This document shows positions 54,642-63,746 of a stretch of 64,000 nt of DNA, in pieces. The notes beneath the pieces were generated by a model. It searched no databases. It worked only from the letters and a program-made list of their open reading frames with translations, and had not been told where the DNA came from. The DNA is from Roseicella sp. DB1501 (lineage in GTDB: Bacteria > Pseudomonadota > Alphaproteobacteria > Acetobacterales > Acetobacteraceae): NCBI RefSeq assembly GCF_013112485.1, contig NZ_JABFHG010000012.1:1-64000 (forward strand), given 5' to 3'. Within the stretch, counting starts at the first letter, position 1. The number at the start of each line of letters is the position of its first letter. Both the position numbers and the translations under genes were made by a program.

Positions 54642-54945
54642 GGCGCGGAATGGGTCAGGGGAGGCGGGACTGCGACATTCGGACAAAGCCTCTGGGGCTG
54701 GTTGGAGCGGGTTCCGGGACGGCCCTGGCGCGACAGGGGAGTACCGGACAGGCAGGCTGATTTCGGACAAATCGCCTCTGGGATGGAGCGGGTGGGTGAG
54801 GCGGAAGCCGGCATGATGCTTAGCCGAAGGGTCGAGATGACGGGCTGGCACATGCGCATCAGGCTAGGCCTCCGGAAGGCGCAAAAGCTAAGAACAATAA
54901 CAGAACATGATAGGGAAAAGCAATGAAAATTACCCGTCTGGCCTG
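54642..54945. other. Intergenic stretch with a direct repeat, upstream of midA
   Basis: 304 bp without a supported gene, next to the accessory insert. It contains two related copies of TTCGGACAAA...CCTCTGGG...GGAGCGGGT at 54678-54712 and 54762-54793. From about 54840 it becomes AT-rich (AGAACAATAACAGAACATGA), marking a likely junction with acquired DNA. Confidence 0.55.
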
Positions 54946-55359
54946 TCAGCCTGATGATGGAGCCGCCGCGGCAGGGCCTCGCATGATCTGCTTGGCCTTA
55001 AATGTTTTCCACCGCCCTACGCTGCTGCTCCGCAGTTGAAGCTGCAGCCTCCCCTCCGCCTGGATCACATAGGGCCGCGGCGCAAGGACCATGATTCCCG
55101 GATCGAGATTTGTGGTAGTTGCTCCGATCCCGTTCAGTTCGAGGGACGGCGCTGAGCCAGGAACCTCCATCCGCAAATCGAACCGGAATTCTCCCGCCCG
55201 CTTCGGCAGGAACTCGATCCAGAAAGCCAGAGGAAGTGTCACGGGAAGTTCGCTGACGACGATGTCGCCCCCGTACACACCAATCAGGATATGCTTGCCG
55301 TTCTGCTCCGTGCGGATGTCATCGCATATGATGACGGACCCTATCGTGAAGTCAGCCAC
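54946..55359 (-). CDS. DUF6941-like protein in an accessory operon
   Basis: 137 aa from a GTG that overlaps the preceding regulator gene by 8 bp. FTIGSVIICDDIRTEQNGKH and LIGVYGGDIVVSELPVTLPL match the DUF6941 pattern as I know it (a small beta-rich domain of unknown function); no catalytic residues stand out. It is the last gene of the lower-GC run between lgt and midA. Confidence 0.6.
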   Translation of the reverse strand: MADFTIGSVIICDDIRTEQNGKHILIGVYGGDIVVSELPVTLPLAFWIEFLPKRAGEFRFDLRMEVPGSAPSLELNGIGATTTNLDPGIMVLAPRPYVIQAEGRLQLQLRSSSVGRWKTFKAKQIMRGPAAAAPSSG

Positions 55360-55786
55360 CGGTGGGCTCCAGGGAGCGTGCCCTGCTAGTGCCTGACCGG
55401 CTGATGCTATGTTCGGGCGCCGAGGGCGGCAGCGTGATGCGGCTGGCCGTCGAGGTGCCTGCTTTGGCCGACCCCGTCATTGCCGTCGGCCGCTCACCCC
55501 CCGGATGGAAGCGATTTCCTTTCCGCCTATCCTCGAAGCGGACCACATCGAAGTCCATCTCGGCATCAATGGCGAACAGAAGGTCGCTGACGGTATCGAT
55601 GCTCCAATTCCCCGGGCCGGCCAGCGTCCGGCTGATCTGCGACGGCTCCTTCCCAAGTGTCTCCGCGATGTCCTTTCGCCGCACGCCACGCTCAGCCGCC
55701 GCGGCTTCGATGGCCTTCACGACCGCTTCGTAAAGCCTGTTCCGCTGGCGTTGGCGGAAATGCTCCTTGTTGGGATGTCCGGTCAC
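55352..55786 (-). CDS. XRE/Cro-type helix-turn-helix regulator
   Basis: 144 aa from a likely GTG at 55786 (the frame continues upstream without support). The helix-turn-helix is RRKDIAETLGKEPSQISRTL, with the flanking LYEAVVKAIEAAAAERGV and SIDTVSDLLFAIDAEMDFDV helices typical of the XRE family; the C-terminal half is disordered. It lies between the broken gene upstream and the DUF6941-like gene, overlapping both. Confidence 0.75.
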   Translation of the reverse strand: MTGHPNKEHFRQRQRNRLYEAVVKAIEAAAAERGVRRKDIAETLGKEPSQISRTLAGPGNWSIDTVSDLLFAIDAEMDFDVVRFEDRRKGNRFHPGGERPTAMTGSAKAGTSTASRITLPPSAPEHSISRSGTSRARSLEPTGG

Positions 55787-56301
55787 GGCGGCAGCCTCAC
55801 ATTGGGATGGGCATTCTCGGTGATGTAATCTTCGTATTTCGCGGCCGAGAAGAGCGGACTGGTGAAGATCTGCCGCCAGATCTGCTCGCATTCTAGCTTC
55901 TCGATCTCCCAGGCAATCGACCATTTCCCGCCGAGACTGGCGCGTTCGATCGCATGGGTTCCAACGAACACGTCGGGTTCCGCAAAGCGTCCGAACACGC
56001 GCAGCGACGGCTTCGGCCGCACGCTCCTGAGGTTCCAATGCTCGTAGGTCTTGGGGTCGAGCTATTTCATCAAGCCCCAATTGACGAAGCCGCCCTCGAC
56101 GAAGTGGGCGATATCCGCCTCCAGGGCCGACCAGCGCGCTGACCGGCTCCTCTCACCCGCAGCAACGCCTTCCGCGATCTGCGCGGCGAGGCGAAAGGAC
56201 ATCAGGAACACACGTGGCGTGGCCGCCCATGGGACGAGGCCACTGAAGGGCACGAGCAGCCCGGACCTTCTGGCAGCCTCGATCTCATCCTGAATTGACA
56301 T
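55783..56301 (-). pseudogene. Unknown gene broken by an in-frame TAG
   Basis: A frame opens at 56301 (MSIQDEIEAARRSGLLVPFS) and stops at TAG 56062-56064 after GGFVNWGLMK. The same frame continues at once with LDPKTYEHWNLRSVRPKPSL and runs to TGA at 55783, overlapping the XRE gene start. The continuity suggests one gene of about 172 residues with a nonsense change; a re-start at GTG 56022 could make the last 79 residues. No family is recognised. Suppression or genuine two-part expression cannot be excluded. Confidence 0.6.
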
Positions 56302-56579
56302 ATAAGTTAAGTCGCTGCTGTCGCCAAGGCGGAATCCACGTCTCTGTCCGGAGTTGGAGCCATTGTGACGTAGTCCTGTCGCCTCGTCATCGCGGCGGAA
56401 CGCGAGCAGCGCGGGGAGCCGGATGCAGCCTCCTGCCTTGAAAACCGAGAGCTACAGGGCGCTGGCCTTCACTCCTGACGCCAGCCATCACGGCTCCCGC
56501 AATCCGGACGGCCCTGTCCGCGCCAAGCCGCCTGGCATGGCGTATCGCAACCGCCCATGCGGTCGTCCTCAGTCCTGCC
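56302..56579. other. Gap between lgt and the accessory genes
   Basis: 278 bp with no supported gene. It should contain the promoter for the minus-strand accessory run and the lgt 3' end. A plus-strand frame at 56423-56659 has no family and overlaps lgt. Confidence 0.4.
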
Positions 56580-57392
56580 TTACCCGCCTGCCGGCACCGC
56601 GCCCTTGGGGGTGCTCCGCCCCATCAGCCACGCCCCCACCAGCACCATCGGCAGGCTGAGGAGCTGGCCCATGGTCGCCCCGGCGAAGAGGAAGCCGAGG
56701 AAGGCATCGGGCTGGCGGAAGAATTCGCCGATGAAGCGCGCCACGCCGTAGCCGGCGAGGAAGGCGCCGGCGACGAAGCCGGGCCGGGCCCGGATACCCG
56801 GCCGCCAGACCAGGAATTGCAGCAGCCCGAAGAGCAGCAGCCCCTCCATTCCCGCCTGGTAGAGCTGGCTCGGATGCCGCGGCAGCGGCCCGCCGGTTGG
56901 GAAGACCATGCCCCAGGGCATGTCCGTCACGCGGCCCCAGAGCTCGCCGTTCACGAAATTCGCCAGCCGCCCGAAGAACAGGCCGATCGGCACCACCGCC
57001 GTCACCCGGTCGGCGAAGGCGAGCAGGTCGAGCCGCTGCTGCCGGCAGAACAGGATCAGCGCGACGATGACGCCGAGCGCGCCGCCATGGAAGCTCATCC
57101 CCCCCTGCCAGACCTGCAGGATGTCGAGCGGATGCGCCAGGTAGTGGTCGGGCCGGTAGAACAGCACATAGCCCAGCCTGCCGCCGAGGATGACGCCGAG
57201 CGTCGCCCAGGTGACGAAATCGTCCACCTGCTGGCGCGTCGCCGCGACCGGCGCCAGGGCAGAGAGCCGCCGCGCCAGGATCCAGCCCAGCACGATGCCG
57301 GTGATGTAGGCGAGGGCGTACCACCGGATGGCGAGCGGCCCGATCTGCACCAGGACCGGGTCGATGACCGGGAAGGGGATGGCGAAGAGCAT
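56580..57392 (-). CDS. lgt: Prolipoprotein diacylglyceryl transferase
   Basis: 270 aa with seven or so membrane helices. GGMSFHGGALGVIVA holds the key His, RLANFVNGELWGR is the Lgt signature, and HPSQLYQAGMEGLLLF completes the motif set. It adds diacylglycerol to lipobox cysteines, including those of the CpaD- and TadD-like lipoproteins encoded here. The ATG overlaps the hldD stop. The normal downstream partner midA is displaced by an accessory segment. Confidence 0.96.
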   Translation of the reverse strand: MLFAIPFPVIDPVLVQIGPLAIRWYALAYITGIVLGWILARRLSALAPVAATRQQVDDFVTWATLGVILGGRLGYVLFYRPDHYLAHPLDILQVWQGGMSFHGGALGVIVALILFCRQQRLDLLAFADRVTAVVPIGLFFGRLANFVNGELWGRVTDMPWGMVFPTGGPLPRHPSQLYQAGMEGLLLFGLLQFLVWRPGIRARPGFVAGAFLAGYGVARFIGEFFRQPDAFLGFLFAGATMGQLLSLPMVLVGAWLMGRSTPKGAVPAGG

Positions 57393-58372
57393 CAGCGATA
57401 GGGGTCCTCGGCCGCGAGGAAATCCTGCACCGTGCGGCGCACCCCTTCCTCCAGCGGCGTGGTCTGGGCGTTGAAGCCGGCGGCGCGCAGCCGCTCCAGC
57501 GGCGCCTCGGTGAAGTACTGGTACTTGCCGCGGAGATCGGCCGGCATGTCGACGAAGCGGATCTCGGGCGCCCGGCCGAGCGCCTCGAACATCGCCCGCA
57601 CCAGGTCGAGGAAGCTGCGCGCCCGGCCGGAGCCGACATTGAACAGGCCCGAGACCCCGGGGTTGTCGAGCAGCCAGAGCATCACCGCGACGCAGTCATC
57701 CACATGCACGAAGTCGCGCATCTGCTGGCCATCGGCGATGCCGGGGCGGTCGGAGCGGAACAGCGTCGCCGCCTCGCCCCGTTGCACCTGCTGGAACTTG
57801 TGGAACAGCACGCTGGCCATGCGGCCCTTATGCGCCTCGTTCGGGCCATAGACGTTGAAGAAGCGCAGCCCCGCCCATTGCGGCGGACGCGGCGTGCCAC
57901 GGGCCAGAAGGTCGGCGACCCGGCGGTCGAAGGCGAGCTTCGACCAGCCATAGAGGTTGAGCGGCCGCAGCCTGGCCAGCGCCTCCGGTGAGGCGTCGTC
58001 CTCGAAGCCGAGCCCGCCATCGCCATAGGTGGCGGCGGAGGAGGCGTAGATCAGCGGCACCCCCCGCGCGGCGCAGAGCGACCAGAGGCGCAGCGGCAGG
58101 GTCAGGTTGGTGGCGGCGACGAGATCGCCATCCGTCTCGGTGGTGGCGCTGATCGCGCCCATATGCAGCACCGCCCGGAGCGGCGGCGCCGAGGCCCAGA
58201 ATTCCTCCAGGGCCTCCGGCGGCAGCAGGCCGGCGATGCGGTGCTTGGCGAGGTTCCGCCACTTGTCGCCACTGCCGAGACGGTCGATCACCATGACCTC
58301 CTCGCCCCGCGCCGCGAGGGCGGCGACGAGGTTGGAGCCGATGAAACCGGCCCCGCCGGTGACCAGATACAT
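57392..58372 (-). CDS. hldD: ADP-L-glycero-D-manno-heptose 6-epimerase
   Basis: 326 aa. MYLVTGGAGFIGSNLVAALA is the NAD(P) Rossmann motif, YASSAATYGDG and LYGWSKLAFD give the Ser and the Tyr-x3-Lys catalytic set, and RFFNVYGPNEAHKGRMASVL is the HldD signature. It makes the heptose of lipopolysaccharide inner core. The ATG at 58372 is followed by no overlap upstream; downstream it is coupled to lgt. Confidence 0.95.
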   Translation of the reverse strand: MYLVTGGAGFIGSNLVAALAARGEEVMVIDRLGSGDKWRNLAKHRIAGLLPPEALEEFWASAPPLRAVLHMGAISATTETDGDLVAATNLTLPLRLWSLCAARGVPLIYASSAATYGDGGLGFEDDASPEALARLRPLNLYGWSKLAFDRRVADLLARGTPRPPQWAGLRFFNVYGPNEAHKGRMASVLFHKFQQVQRGEAATLFRSDRPGIADGQQMRDFVHVDDCVAVMLWLLDNPGVSGLFNVGSGRARSFLDLVRAMFEALGRAPEIRFVDMPADLRGKYQYFTEAPLERLRAAGFNAQTTPLEEGVRRTVQDFLAAEDPYR

Positions 58373-58551
58373 GGCGTGATCCCCGCTTGGCCCATGGGCG
58401 GCCGGCGTCGCCGTGGACCGGCCCTCTGCGGGCGGCCAGGCGCGGCGTTGCGGCGCGATGGCGCGGGGTATAGGGCGCGACGGCGCGGCCTGTGAAGGGC
58501 GCCGCCTGGACCGGGCTTCCGGACCGGGCCGGTGCGACGAGGAGATGGGCG

Positions 58552-59010
58552 ATGAGCGATACGGGTGGCCGCCGGCGTGGCGGGATTTTCGATGACCTGG
58601 CCGGCGTGGCGGGCGGGGCCTTCTCGGCCCTGGCCGGGGTGCGCGGCGAGGTGGAGGCGGCGGCCCGGGCGCAGGTCGATGCCATGGTGCAGCGGCTGGA
58701 CCTGGTGAAGCGGGAGGATCTCGACGCCGCGATGGAGCTTGCCCGGCGGGCGCGCGAGGCGCAGGAGGCGCTCGAGTCCCGGGTCGCGGCGCTGGAGGCG
58801 CGGCTTGCCGGCATGACGACGCCGGCGCCGGCCTCCGCCACACCGCCTACCCCAGTGGCGCCTACCCCAGTGGCGCCTACCCCGGTGGCGCCGACCTCAG
58901 CGGCCCCCGCCATGGCAGCGGCGCCGGCCACGCCCGCCGCCACGGTTGCCGTGGAGGAGCGGACCGAGGCGACGCCCGACGGTGTCGGCAACGGGTCGCG
59001 CCCGGACTGA
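58552..59010 (+). CDS. ubiK: UbiK-family accessory factor (BMFP domain)
   Basis: 152 aa. The first 85 residues (GGIFDDLAGVAGGAFSALAG, then VQRLDLVKREDLDAAMELAR) are the membrane-fusogenic coiled coil of UbiK, which supports ubiquinone biosynthesis. A Pro/Ala-rich tail with a PTPVA repeat follows, encoded by three 15-bp units at 58846-58890. GGAGATGGGCG precedes the ATG. Confidence 0.88.
   Translation: MSDTGGRRRGGIFDDLAGVAGGAFSALAGVRGEVEAAARAQVDAMVQRLDLVKREDLDAAMELARRAREAQEALESRVAALEARLAGMTTPAPASATPPTPVAPTPVAPTPVAPTSAAPAMAAAPATPAATVAVEERTEATPDGVGNGSRPD
58846..58890. repeat. 15-bp tandem repeat in ubiK, three units
   Basis: CCTACCCCAGTGGCG repeated at 58846, 58861 and, with one change, 58876, encoding PTPVA units in the disordered tail of the UbiK-like protein. 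Confidence 0.9.
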
Positions 59011-59217
59011 TCCATGCCGCATCACGCGGTCCCGGGTTTTGACACAGGCCCGGAACGCCTTGTGAAACATCGGCTGCATCCGCGTGCTTGCGACGGCGTT
59101 TTGCGCCTGCGTAGTCTATAAGTGGTGGTCCCCGCCGCCCGATTCACCCAAGACTCGGTATACCGGGGCTTCGGGCGGCGGGGACGCCGTTCCGCCAACG
59201 ACAGAGGAGGTGCCGCG

Positions 59218-59721
59218 ATGTCCGGTCTTCAGGCCCGCGTGCGCGAGCGTGCGACCAACCCCCTCGACGTGCTTGAGCAGATCGTCACCGCCAATGAATG
59301 GGCCTTCGAGCGCCGCTCGGATGGCGAGATGGCGGCGGAGGCGCCGGGCAAGTGGTGCGATTACGGGCTGTTCTTCTCCTGGTCGCCGGAGATCAGCGCC
59401 ATGCACTTCTCCTGCGCCTTCGACATGAAGGTGCCCCCGGAGGGGCGAGCCAAGCTCTTCGAACTGCTCGCCCTGGCCAATGAGAAGCTGTGGATCGGCC
59501 ATTTCGGCCTCGAGTCGGAGGAGGGGGTGCCGGTCTTCCGCCACTCCGTCCTGCTTCGCGGCGCCCCGAGCGCCTCGGCGGAATCGCTCGAGGACATGGT
59601 CGACATCGCCATCACCGAATGCGAGCGCTTCTTCCCGGCCTTCCAGTTCGTCCTCTGGGGCGGGAAGTCGCCGGGCGATGCGCTGCAGGCGGCGATGCTC
59701 GACTGCGTCGGCGAGGCCTGA
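59218..59721 (+). CDS. YbjN domain-containing protein
   Basis: 167 aa. NPLDVLEQIVTANEWAFERR opens a YbjN (type III chaperone-like) domain, with DYGLFFSWSPEISAMHFSCA and KLFELLALANEKLWIGHFGL following. AGAGGAGGTGCCGCG gives a strong start. The function in alphaproteobacteria is unproven. It follows ubiK and precedes a small gene in a conserved order. Confidence 0.9.
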   Translation: MSGLQARVRERATNPLDVLEQIVTANEWAFERRSDGEMAAEAPGKWCDYGLFFSWSPEISAMHFSCAFDMKVPPEGRAKLFELLALANEKLWIGHFGLESEEGVPVFRHSVLLRGAPSASAESLEDMVDIAITECERFFPAFQFVLWGGKSPGDALQAAMLDCVGEA

Positions 59722-59729
59722 GCCGGCGC

Positions 59730-60026
59730 ATGGCTGAAGACCCGCCTCCCGACGAGATGCGCGCCCAGGGTCGCCTGCCGGGCGGGCTGGAACTGGAGAT
59801 CCGGCACCGTCGCGCGGCCGGCGCGGCGGGGGCCGAGCAGATCGCCGTCAGCCTCACCGCCCCGCAGGGCTTCGAGGCCTGGGCGCGGCTGCTGGAGGCC
59901 TCCAACCCGATGCTCGCCCCGATGCAGCTCTGGGCGCGCTGCGTCGAGGCGGCCTGGGCACCCTGGCTGGCGCTGATGGGCCTGGCGCCGCAGCGGCTGC
60001 CGGGGGCCGACCGCCGGCATCGCTGA
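59730..60026 (+). CDS. Small protein of unknown function (98 aa)
   Basis: ATG at 59730, eight bases after the ybjN stop. Charged start, then LLEASNPMLAPMQLWARCVE and AAWAPWLALMGLAPQRL, an amphipathic helical stretch faintly phasin-like. No family assigned. Likely cotranscribed with ybjN. Confidence 0.6.
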   Translation: MAEDPPPDEMRAQGRLPGGLELEIRHRRAAGAAGAEQIAVSLTAPQGFEAWARLLEASNPMLAPMQLWARCVEAAWAPWLALMGLAPQRLPGADRRHR

Positions 60027-60072
60027 CGCGGCCGGGGGAGCGGGGGCGTCCGACTCCCCCCCGAGGCTCGCC

Positions 60073-61926
60073 TCAGCGCCGGCGAAGCTGCCCCACATCG
60101 CGCACCGCGCCGCGCGCCGCGCTGGTGGTGAGCGCCGCATAGGCCTTGAGGGCGGTCGACACCACGCGGTTGCGGCCCAGCGGTTGCCAGGCCTCGGCGC
60201 CGCGTGCCTCCATCGCCGCCCGGCGCTGCGCCAGCACCTCATCCGCCACGGCGAGATGGATGCGGCGGCCGGGGATGTCGATCTCGATCTGATCACCTTC
60301 CTCGACCAGCCCGACCAACCCGCCCTCGGCCGCTTCCGGCGAGAGATGGCCGATCGAGAGACCCGAGGAGCCGCCGGAGAAGCGCCCGTCGGTGACCAGG
60401 GCGCAGGCCTTCCCGAGCCCGACCGACTTCAGGTAGCTGGTCGGGTAGAGCATCTCCTGCATGCCCGGGCCGCCCTTCGGCCCCTCGTAGCGCACCAGCA
60501 CCACGTCGCCCGCCTGCACCTTGCCGCCGAGGATGCCCTCGACCGCGGCCTCCTGGCTCTCGAAGATGCGGGCCGGGCCGGTGAAGCGGAGGATGGAGGC
60601 ATCCACCCCCGCGGTCTTCACGATGCAACCCTCCTCGGCGAGGTTGCCGTGGAGCACGGCGAGGCCGCCATCCTTCGAGAAGGCGTGCTCGATGTCGCGG
60701 ATCACCCCCCGCTCGCGGTCGAGGTCGAGGCTGTCCCAGCGGGCCGCCTGGCTGAAGGCGACGGTGGTCGGGATGCCGCCGGGGGCGGCGCGGAAGAAGC
60801 GCTGCACCGCCTCGGCCGGGTTGCGGCGGACATCCCATTCCGCCAGCGCCTCGGCCAGGCTCGGCGCGTCGATGCGGGAGACCGAGGTGTCGATCAGCCC
60901 GGCGCGGTCGAGCTCGCCCAGGATGCCCATGATGCCGCCGGCACGGTGGACATCCTCGACATGCACGTTCTGCACCGAGGGCGCGACCTTGCAGAGCACC
61001 GGCACGCGGCGAGACAGGCGGTCGATATCGGCCATGGCGAAGGGCACCTCGCCCTCCTGCGCCGCGGCGAGCAGGTGCAGCACCGTGTTGGTCGAGCCGC
61101 CCATGGCGATGTCGAGCGTCATCGCGTTCTCGAAGGCCGCGACGGTGGCGATGGAGCGCGGCAGGACGGAGGCGTCGTCGGTCTCGTAGTGCCGGCGGGT
61201 GATCTCGACGATGCGTCGCCCGGCCTCGAGGAACAGCCGCTCGCGGTCGGCATGCGTCGCCACCACGGTGCCGTTGCCCGGCAGGGCGAGGCCGAGCGCC
61301 TCGGTCAGGCAGTTCATCGAATTGGCGGTGAACATGCCGGAGCAGGAGCCGCAGGTCGGGCAGGCCGAGCGCTCGATCACCTGCACCTCGGCATCGGTGA
61401 CGCTGCTGTCGGCGGCGGTGATCATGGCGTCGATCAGGTCGACGCTGCGCTTCTGGCCGCGATGCACGACCTTGCCGGCCTCCATCGGCCCGCCGGAGAC
61501 GAAGACGGTCGGGATGTTGAGCCGCATCGCGGCCATCAGCATGCCCGGGGTGATCTTGTCGCAGTTGGAGATGCAGACCAGCGCATCGGCGCAATGCGCA
61601 TTGACCATGTATTCCACGGCATCGGCGATCAGCTCGCGCGAGGGCAGGCTGTAGAGCATGCCGTCATGCCCCATGGCGATGCCGTCATCCACCGCGATGG
61701 TGTTGAACTCCTTGGCGACGCCGCCGGCCTTCTCGATCTCCCGCGCCACGAGCTGGCCGAGGTCCTTCAGATGCACATGGCCGGGGACGAACTGGGTGAA
61801 GGAATTGGCGATGGCGATGATCGGCTTGCCGAAATCGCCGTCCTTCATCCCGGTCGCGCGCCAGAGGCCGCGGGCGCCGGCCATGTTGCGGCCATGGGTG
61901 GTGGTGCGGGAGCGGTATGCGGGCAT
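60073..61926 (-). CDS. ilvD: Dihydroxy-acid dehydratase
   Basis: 617 aa, standard. Iron-sulfur cysteines are in [17 protein letters not shown] and [20 protein letters not shown], and [20 protein letters not shown] is the second family signature. It converts dihydroxy acids to 2-oxoacids in valine, isoleucine and CoA-precursor synthesis. The gene stands alone on the minus strand between ybjN and proC. Confidence 0.98.
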   Translation of the reverse strand: MPAYRSRTTTHGRNMAGARGLWRATGMKDGDFGKPIIAIANSFTQFVPGHVHLKDLGQLVAREIEKAGGVAKEFNTIAVDDGIAMGHDGMLYSLPSRELIADAVEYMVNAHCADALVCISNCDKITPGMLMAAMRLNIPTVFVSGGPMEAGKVVHRGQKRSVDLIDAMITAADSSVTDAEVQVIERSACPTCGSCSGMFTANSMNCLTEALGLALPGNGTVVATHADRERLFLEAGRRIVEITRRHYETDDASVLPRSIATVAAFENAMTLDIAMGGSTNTVLHLLAAAQEGEVPFAMADIDRLSRRVPVLCKVAPSVQNVHVEDVHRAGGIMGILGELDRAGLIDTSVSRIDAPSLAEALAEWDVRRNPAEAVQRFFRAAPGGIPTTVAFSQAARWDSLDLDRERGVIRDIEHAFSKDGGLAVLHGNLAEEGCIVKTAGVDASILRFTGPARIFESQEAAVEGILGGKVQAGDVVLVRYEGPKGGPGMQEMLYPTSYLKSVGLGKACALVTDGRFSGGSSGLSIGHLSPEAAEGGLVGLVEEGDQIEIDIPGRRIHLAVADEVLAQRRAAMEARGAEAWQPLGRNRVVSTALKAYAALTTSAARGAVRDVGQLRRR

Positions 61927-62159
61927 GCGCGTGCGGTCCTCGGGGTCCCTGCGCGGGCCGGGCCTCGGGGCGGCGGCCGGGGGACGGGCGGTTCCTCGCC
62001 CGGACGCGGCGCCCGGACGGCGGCTGCTCTAGCCCCGGCGGCGCGGCGCGTCCATTGACGTCCCGGCGCGCCGGCCCATCGCCCGCCTGCCCGGCCTTCT
62101 TCCTTGGGGCCTTCCTCGGGACCATTGCGCTCCGGCGGCTGCCGCGCGAGGGTCGGCGC

Positions 62160-62975
62160 ATGAGCGAGACATCCCTGCCCCCCCTCCTCCTCGTCGGCTG
62201 CGGCAAGATGGGCGGGGCCATGCTCGCGGGTTGGCTGGAGCGCGGCCTGACCGAGGCGGTGGTGGTCGAGCCCCAGGCGGCGGCGGTGGCGGGTTTCGCC
62301 GGCCGGGTGACGCGGGTGCCGGAGCCGGCCGCGATCCCGCCCGGCTTCCGCCCAGGCGCCGTGGTGCTGGCGATCAAGCCGCAGGAGGCGGCCGCGGTGC
62401 TGCCCGCCTTCGCCCGGCTGGCGGGGCCGGGGACCGTCTTCCTCTCCATCATGGCCGGGCGCGCCATCGCCGGCATGCGCGCCGCGCTCGGCGGGGAGGC
62501 GGCGGTGATCCGCGCCATGCCGAACACCCCGGCCGCGGTGCGGCAGGGCTTCACCGTCGCCTGCCCCGGCCCGGGCGTGACCGCGACGCAGCGGGCGCTG
62601 GCCGACCGGCTGCTCGGCGCCATCGGCGAGGTCGCCTGGGTGGAGGAGGAGGGGCTGATCGACCCGGTCACCGCCGTCTCCGGCGGCGGCCCGGCCTATG
62701 TCTTCCTGCTCGCCGAGCTGCTGGAGAAGGCGGCGGTGGAGCAGGGGCTGCCGGCTGACCTCGCCCGCCGCATGGCGCGCGCGACCGTCGCCGGCTCCGG
62801 CGCCCTGCTGGCGGCGAGCCCGGAGAGCAGCGCCCAGCTCCGCATCAACGTCACCAGCCCGAAGGGCACGACCGAGCGGGCGCTGGCGGTGCTGATGGCC
62901 GCCGAGGCCTGGCCGGCCGCCCTGTCCCGCGCCATCGCTGCGGCGACGGAGCGCTCGCGCGAGCTGGCGGGCTGA
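62160..62975 (+). CDS. proC: Pyrroline-5-carboxylate reductase
   Basis: 271 aa. LLLVGCGKMGGAMLAGWLER is the NAD(P)H motif, VIRAMPNTPAAVRQG and VTAVSGGGPAYVFLL are family signatures (one Gly for the usual Ser in SGSGPAY). It makes proline. The ATG at 62160 is followed by no overlap; the TetR-fold gene starts 40 bp after the stop. Confidence 0.96.
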   Translation: MSETSLPPLLLVGCGKMGGAMLAGWLERGLTEAVVVEPQAAAVAGFAGRVTRVPEPAAIPPGFRPGAVVLAIKPQEAAAVLPAFARLAGPGTVFLSIMAGRAIAGMRAALGGEAAVIRAMPNTPAAVRQGFTVACPGPGVTATQRALADRLLGAIGEVAWVEEEGLIDPVTAVSGGGPAYVFLLAELLEKAAVEQGLPADLARRMARATVAGSGALLAASPESSAQLRINVTSPKGTTERALAVLMAAEAWPAALSRAIAAATERSRELAG

Positions 62976-63015
62976 CCCCTTGGCGCCGGCCCTGCCGATC
63001 CCCCACCTTGACGGC

Positions 63016-63615
63016 ATGAGCGATACCCACGACGCGACCGAATCCCGCCTCGTCACCGGCCTCTGGCAGGTCGTGGCGGCCCATGGCTGGCAGGGCGTGA
63101 CGCTGCGGCGGCTGGCCGCCGCCACCGGCCTCGCGGCGGCGGATATCCGCGTCCGCTGCCCCGGCGGGCCGCGCGACCTGCTGGCGCTGCAGGCACGGCT
63201 GCTGGACGAGGCGGTGGCGAGCGGCACCGTCCCCGGCCAGGGCGGCACGCCGCGCGACCGCATCTTCGACGTGCTGATGCGGCGGATCGACGCCATGCAG
63301 CCGCATCGCGCCGGGATGCTGCGCTTCCTCGACGAGCTGCGGACCGATCCCGGCCTCGCCCTCTGCCTGGTGGCGGGGCTGCCGCGCTCCATGGCGCGGC
63401 TGCTGGAGACGGCCGAGATCGAATCGCGCGGCCTGTCCGGGGCGCTCCGGGTGCAGGGGCTGGTCGGGGTCTGGCTGGCGACGCTGCGCGCTTGGCAGCG
63501 CGACGGCTCGGCCGATCTCGGCGCGACCATGGCGGCGCTGGACCGGGCGCTGGACCGGGCGGAGCAGGTGGCGCGCACGCTCCGCCTCACGCCCGGCGAC
63601 CTGGCGGCGGGCTGA
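63016..63615 (+). CDS. TetR-fold regulator or COQ9-like protein
   Basis: 199 aa from ATG 63016 (an in-frame TTG lies at 62980). The N-terminus (GLWQVVAAHGWQGVTLRRLA, ATGLAAADIR) is a TetR helix-turn-helix, and the C-terminus (TMAALDRALDRAEQVARTLR) resembles COQ9 as well as TetR ligand domains. It could be a regulator or a ubiquinone-pathway lipid-binding protein; the nearby ubiK gene slightly favours the latter. Confidence 0.65.
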   Translation: MSDTHDATESRLVTGLWQVVAAHGWQGVTLRRLAAATGLAAADIRVRCPGGPRDLLALQARLLDEAVASGTVPGQGGTPRDRIFDVLMRRIDAMQPHRAGMLRFLDELRTDPGLALCLVAGLPRSMARLLETAEIESRGLSGALRVQGLVGVWLATLRAWQRDGSADLGATMAALDRALDRAEQVARTLRLTPGDLAAG

Positions 63616-63746
63616 GGGGCGCCGGCGGCGCGGCGGCTTGTTGCCGGGGCGGATTTACCACCCTTCGCGATCCCGCCCCGCCCTGATCCGTTTTAGGCTT
63701 CGGGCGCCCGTGTCATGCGGCGCCCGGTACCACGGCGGAGAACGAC

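Noticed and set aside
54923-55039. Short plus-strand frame starting MKITRLACQ after GATAGGG
   Set aside because: It is antisense to the DUF6941-like gene and has no recognisable product; the ribosome-like site may be chance.
56423-56659. 78-codon plus-strand frame
   Set aside because: No family, no clear ribosome site, and it overlaps the 3' end of lgt.
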